Origin: Diadema setosum
Lineage: Eukaryota; Echinodermata; Echinoidea; Diadematoida; Diadematidae
Assembly: GCF_964275005.1 (NCBI RefSeq)
Contig: NC_092692.1
Span: forward strand, 11,017,643 to 11,081,642
Direction: 5' to 3'
DNA length: 64,000 bases
Each line of letters begins with the position of its first letter. The stretch's first letter is position 1. Positions 59,882 through 64,000 of the stretch are shown in pieces. The notes below the pieces were generated by a model. That model was given only the letters and a program-made list of their open reading frames with translations. It was not told the origin of the DNA and did not search any database. Position numbers and translations under genes: made by a program.

Positions 59882-60198
59882 AGTCACTATTTATCATTTT
59901 GCAGATGGAAAAACCCAGCTTTAGTGCTTCAAAACATTTCTGAAACATGAGTTAGGGATAGAAACAACCAACGAAAAGATGTTGATGTTTTATAAAATAA
60001 AAAAAAAGATTTTTTCTAAAATAAATCGTTCGCAATTATGATTAATTGGGAAGATCATTGAAAGCTCTTTATATTTGCGTTTTATTGGCAATGTGGATTA
60101 TGGTAGGATGTTTTGTGATTTAACTGACCTATACGAAAACATCAAATGTGATGATTCGAACCTTTTTTAATCACTGCTCCCACTGGTAAACAGTGGCT
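59882..60198. mobile_element. MITE family C copy, inverted
   Basis: TTAA at 59878-59881 and 60199-60202. Contains CATTTTGCAGATGG, AACCCAGCTTTAGTGCTTC and AGTTAGGGATAGAAACAACC, the complement of family C. Confidence 0.82.
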
Positions 60199-60391
60199 TT
60201 AAGGGAGCTCATCATGATCAATATCTCCTCGAAATGTTTTGATTATATAGGCAAAACCTCTACCTTCTGATCGAATAACAGATTGCATCCAGGTCATGTA
60301 TTACTACCATACAGTTGGATTATTGATATCGCTAGAGGGCGTACTCATTTAAATCGCTGTGATCGCATGGAGAGCTCGCCGCCATTACGTA

Positions 60392-61549
60392 AGGCTCGGT
60401 CACAAATGCCTTTACGAACTGCTACGAACGCCGTACGAACGATTTTTAGACAATTTCGTAAGATCTCTTTAGGAAGGCCGTACGAAACCAGCGTTCGTAG
60501 ACCGTTCGTAAGTTCGTAGCCTGGTCGATGGTCTTGTCCAAGTTTTTTTTTTAACTTCGTACGAAACCCTCTCTTCGCAAGGCGGATGTAAGAACGTCGT
60601 GCGAACATTGTAAGAACTACGCACGATTTTGCAGGGTTGAGAGACAATTCTAGAAGCCTTAAATTGTTACGATGATTGTAAGAACGCCTTAAGTCGTTCG
60701 TAGAGGGCTCTTACGTCTTTCGTAAGAATGCCTTACTAACGGAGATTCGTACGGCATTCTTACGAACAATTCTTTGAGTTTCCAAGGCGTTCGTATGGGA
60801 CTCGTAAGGCGTAGTTACGCAATATTTATGCAACTGTTGAGGTTTAGGGGAATAATTCCAAACGTGCGAAGTTCAAATCCTCACATTGTTCTAGGTGTTC
60901 GACCAGAAAGCATTTCTGTTAAATATGGGACCAAATTAAGGGAAGGCAATCAAATGGAAAAGAGGGAAGGGGAAGAAAAGAAAAGAGGGAGATGATGAGG
61001 AAGGCGCAAGAGGGGGAGAGTTGGAGCAACAACCTCCTCCTCCTCTATACCCAATACTTGTAGATGCAGCTGCAGCTGCAGTTGTAGTCTCCTTGGCACT
61101 ATACAGCCATCTTGAAGTATAAAACTTTCAACTGTTACAGAAGTTTCGACAGGACACGGCAACGTCTTTTTAACAACCCGACAAGATATAAAACAAATCG
61201 TAAAATCTTCTTACGAATGACTTGAGAGTGCTGTGAGTTGCACGTACGACCATCTTACGACAAAAAGAAATCGTAAGACGGCCGTAAGTCTGACGAAAGA
61301 ATAACTCACGGCGTTCTTACGAAAAACGTATGAATTCTAGGGCCATAAATCATTTCGTTTCTCTTAAAGGTCTTAAGTTGTTCTTGCGAATTAAACAGCG
61401 TTCGTACGAAATTCGTACGAAGGCAATTCATACGAAGGCCGTATAAGAATCTGTGCCCCATCTACGAATCTCTACGAACTCCAGAAATCGTACGAACAGT
61501 GACATTCGTACGAACGCATCGTTCCTACGAACCTTTGTGACCGTAGCTT
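60392..61549. mobile_element. 1.16-kb foldback element made of CGTACGAA-type words
   Basis: Outer ends pair: AAGGCTCGGTCACAAATGCC against TTTGTGACCGTAGCTTT. Between them, TTCGTAAG, TTACGAAC, CGTACGAA and close variants occur dozens of times in both orientations, densest at 60410-60800 and 61200-61540, around a purine-rich centre (about 60950-61030). No coding frame is convincing. Target duplication not clear. Confidence 0.8.
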
Positions 61550-61610
61550 TAGAGTGGCAAGTGCATTATGCACGCCGACTGCATCTGCCAATATTGTGCA
61601 TGCATACTAT

Positions 61611-63353
61611 CAGGCGCGGTGGAGCACCCCAGTTATCTCGCAGAAATCCATCGGCAGCCGAGCCTCATTTGCATAAAGTAAACAACATGTACTCGCGTAG
61701 TTGAGAAAAAGTAAACAACTTCTCAAGCTAATAACAATTTAAGGAAACCTATTTTCGGATTAAAATTGAGTTAGTTTGAATTTGAAAACATGTCCGAATA
61801 TGCACATATAACATAATCAAGGATTTGACAATGATAAAGTGTGAAATTTTAGCGAAAACCTGGCGAGCAAAATTACCAAAGATATGCCTCGAATATCATC
61901 CTAAAATTCACGAAGTGTGATTGCGGAACCAAAGCGCCATTCGAACAAAGTACACCGAAATTTGTTTATCCGCTTGCATTTTAAATGTCATACCGCAATA
62001 TTCCCGGCCATGGTTGTGTCAGAAAAAAACAGAAGGTGATGTCAAAAATGACACGAACTCAAAGCGTACAGGTCGGTCCCATGTATATATAATCGCGTGA
62101 CTGCAGCGTTGCATGTCACAGCACACACAACGCTTTGCTGCATGCAGCGTGCGCGGCAGCAGCTCAGCAGTCACCGCCGTGCGACACTTATATAATATTG
62201 ACTGGCCTCGAGGGAGATACCAGAAAATATTGCCCAAACTGAAAGAATATTGCCTGAGTCGAAGACGACTTTATTTCTACTTCTGTTTAAATTTGGAGAG
62301 TTGTAAAACTGATGGTCACTCAGCAATTATTGAGCACAAATGGACTAGTCATTGCTTGACGCGTAGTGCTGCTGTACAATTGTAAGTGGTCGACCTTGTA
62401 TGAGTTAATTTATCAGCGTTCTTCTGCGGTGCGTGTAACCGACACCCAGCGACGTCCTGGAATGTTTTCTTTTCGTGGTCGATCGGAATGTTCACATTTA
62501 AAGCAGGGAGGTAGGGAGAGAGATCCCACTCTTTCTCTTCCCACCTCCCTGTGTAAAGTGAATGGCGAAAACCGGAAGATTGCACTGTTTGCACACATTG
62601 TTTTGTGTACGGTAAGGTGTGTGTAACCGACACGCAGCGACGTGTTCGGCGAAAACCGGCAGAGGCGAACGAATATTGCCTGCTGACCTTTAACCCTGCA
62701 AAATAACAACTCCTGACCTTTAACCCTGCAAAATATCAACTGCAATTGCCTCGCAAAACTACCTCGTATAGGTAATAATCAGCAAAATTGACTGCGTCAC
62801 ATGCAAACCAACAATGAGCACGAAATCCTGAATCTCACGTACCACCAATGCGTACCACGCATGCCCAATATTACGGGAAAAGAAAATGACGTCATTTTCA
62901 ATTGTTTCGCTTACTACAATTTTCTATTCCAAACCCTGTAGAAACATGTTGATTTCTCAAAAAGTACAGGTGGAACCAAGCGAAAACTTTCACCATATAT
63001 GGATTGAGGCCTGATGAACTTATGTTGCCAATTTCGGACACATTGGAGCCCGGCCATAGTCCAGTCGGAAAAAAACAGAGAGCATGTTTTGCGAGAGGTG
63101 ATTTTCAAAACGCTTTAATATCTCAAGTTCTAGTGCAGCAAATTTCATGATTTTTTCATCGAAAGGAAGGTTTTTAAAAACTTAGATAGTGTGGGAAGTT
63201 TGAGTTTACTAGCGGCACGCATAGCGGCACAAGGAGAAGGTAAAGATTTGACTTTTTCATGCACACAGTTTCGGGCAGCCGTGGATGCCCGTTGGAAATT
63301 CAAATAGAACGGGGCGATAATGAGATGCAAATTGGGGTGCTCCACCGCGCCTG
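61611..63353. mobile_element. 1.74-kb CTAT-flanked non-autonomous DNA transposon
   Basis: Inverted ends CAGGCGCGGTGGAGCACCCC at both sides (21 matching bases), with CTAT on each flank (61607-61610, 63354-63357). The inside is mixed: GC-rich at 62100-62170, two copies of a TGTAACCGACAC(C/G)CAGCGACG block (about 62435 and 62623), and a 30-base tandem at 62683-62742. No transposase frame. A 4-base duplication does not by itself fix the superfamily. Confidence 0.75.
62683..62742. repeat. two-unit 30-bp tandem repeat
   Basis: Two units sharing CTGACCTTTAACCCTGCAAA, inside the CTAT-flanked element. Confidence 0.85.
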
Positions 63354-63533
63354 CTATATTGCCAGTGCGTACTTGGGCTTTAAATAATTGATTCTGTGTA
63401 TTTTGTATTACAGATTTTGTAACAGCCATGTATGATGTATGTCGAATAATTTGAGATTTAATATCCCATGACAAGATTAAATGCATAGAATATATAATGC
63501 TAGTACATGTATTCATTTGTGTGATATGTGTGA

Positions 63534-63842
63534 GAGTGTGTGTGTGTGTGTGTGTGTGTTTGTGTGTGCAGGCATATTCACTATATCCCATTCAAATCAT
63601 TGTATTCCTAATTAAGGTTGAGGTGGGGGCCTTCAGTAGGTGTGTGTGTGTGTGTGTGTGTATTTGTGTTTGTTATGGATGTGTATGTGTGTGTGTAGGC
63701 CTGTGTGTGTTTGTTATGGATGTGTATTTATGTGTGTGTGTGTGTGGATTTGTATTATGGATGTGTATGTGTGTGTATTTATGTTTGTTGGGTACATGTG
63801 TGTGTTTGTGTGCATGTGTGTGTGCGTGTGTGTGTGTGTACA
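63534..63842. repeat. GT-rich microsatellite region
   Basis: (GT)n at 63534-63568 and 63641-63662, then irregular GT/TATGGATGTGTATG units to 63842. The ORFs across it, rich in Cys and Val, are repeat artefacts. Confidence 0.92.
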
Positions 63843-64000
63843 AGTAATGATCCTTTGATCTCAAAATACACCAAAGTATTCACTCTGAAGCCACCTTTTT
63901 CAAGTAGCCTAGCTACTTCTGTATGGCCTTTTCCTCTGATTTCAGCGATTTTGCTATATATACCCTTTTCACTATACGCGCGTACATCGCCCGTCCGTGA

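Noticed and set aside
63497-63864. Cys/Val-rich ORFs at the window end
   Set aside because: They are GT-repeat DNA; no cysteine-rich domain pattern.

Overview
The window is a gene-poor, AT-rich animal nuclear sequence packed with DNA-transposon remnants and microsatellites. It has GT-AG introns, a Ly6/uPAR-type (LU domain) gene, a CR1/L2-type LINE, a DIRS retrotransposon and many short TTAA-flanked foldback elements. This suits an invertebrate deuterostome, most likely an echinoderm such as a sea urchin; the species is an inference, not something I can read directly.

Host genes. Four small genes encode proteins with one two-pass membrane hairpin: 2334-2771 (+), 23676-25988 (+), 30674-32764 (-) and 42825-44583 (-). 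The last three share one design: a large exon carrying the hairpin, a phase-2 GT donor at or beside a stop codon, then one short last exon for a Ser/Thr/Pro-rich tail. In all three the two exons join in frame. The hairpins at 23 kb and 32 kb look homologous to each other. The last exon at 42825-43014 has no start codon and shows up only through its splice frame. A fifth gene (52967-58844, -) encodes the 3' part of a probable GPI-anchored LU-domain protein with a Gly-rich linker exon; its signal-peptide exon was not found.

Mobile DNA. From 5510 to 12562 there is a nest: a TTAA-type MITE (family B) holds a Tigger-like element (TA target), which holds a DIRS retrotransposon that looks whole; farther along, the same B copy also holds one C and one A MITE. 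Families A, B, C and E all begin TTAA-AGG and insert into one another. Other elements are a 3.27-kb TAA-flanked element with TGACGCAC arrays (34229-37497), a 0.8-kb piggyBac-like element (29311-30122), a decayed LINE (48524-50760, -), a foldback element built of CGTACGAA-type words (60392-61549), a CTAT-flanked element (61611-63353), and several MITEs with ends such as GGGCCCGTTGCATAAAA and GGGGGGCATTTCATGAAGC.

The rest is unique-looking intergenic or intronic AT-rich DNA with simple repeats. I found no tRNA, rRNA or CRISPR. Nothing here amounts to an obvious new multi-gene system; the most original signals are the two-pass membrane gene cluster with its conserved phase-2 intron, the TTAA-element network, and the two large foldback elements with internal short-word arrays.
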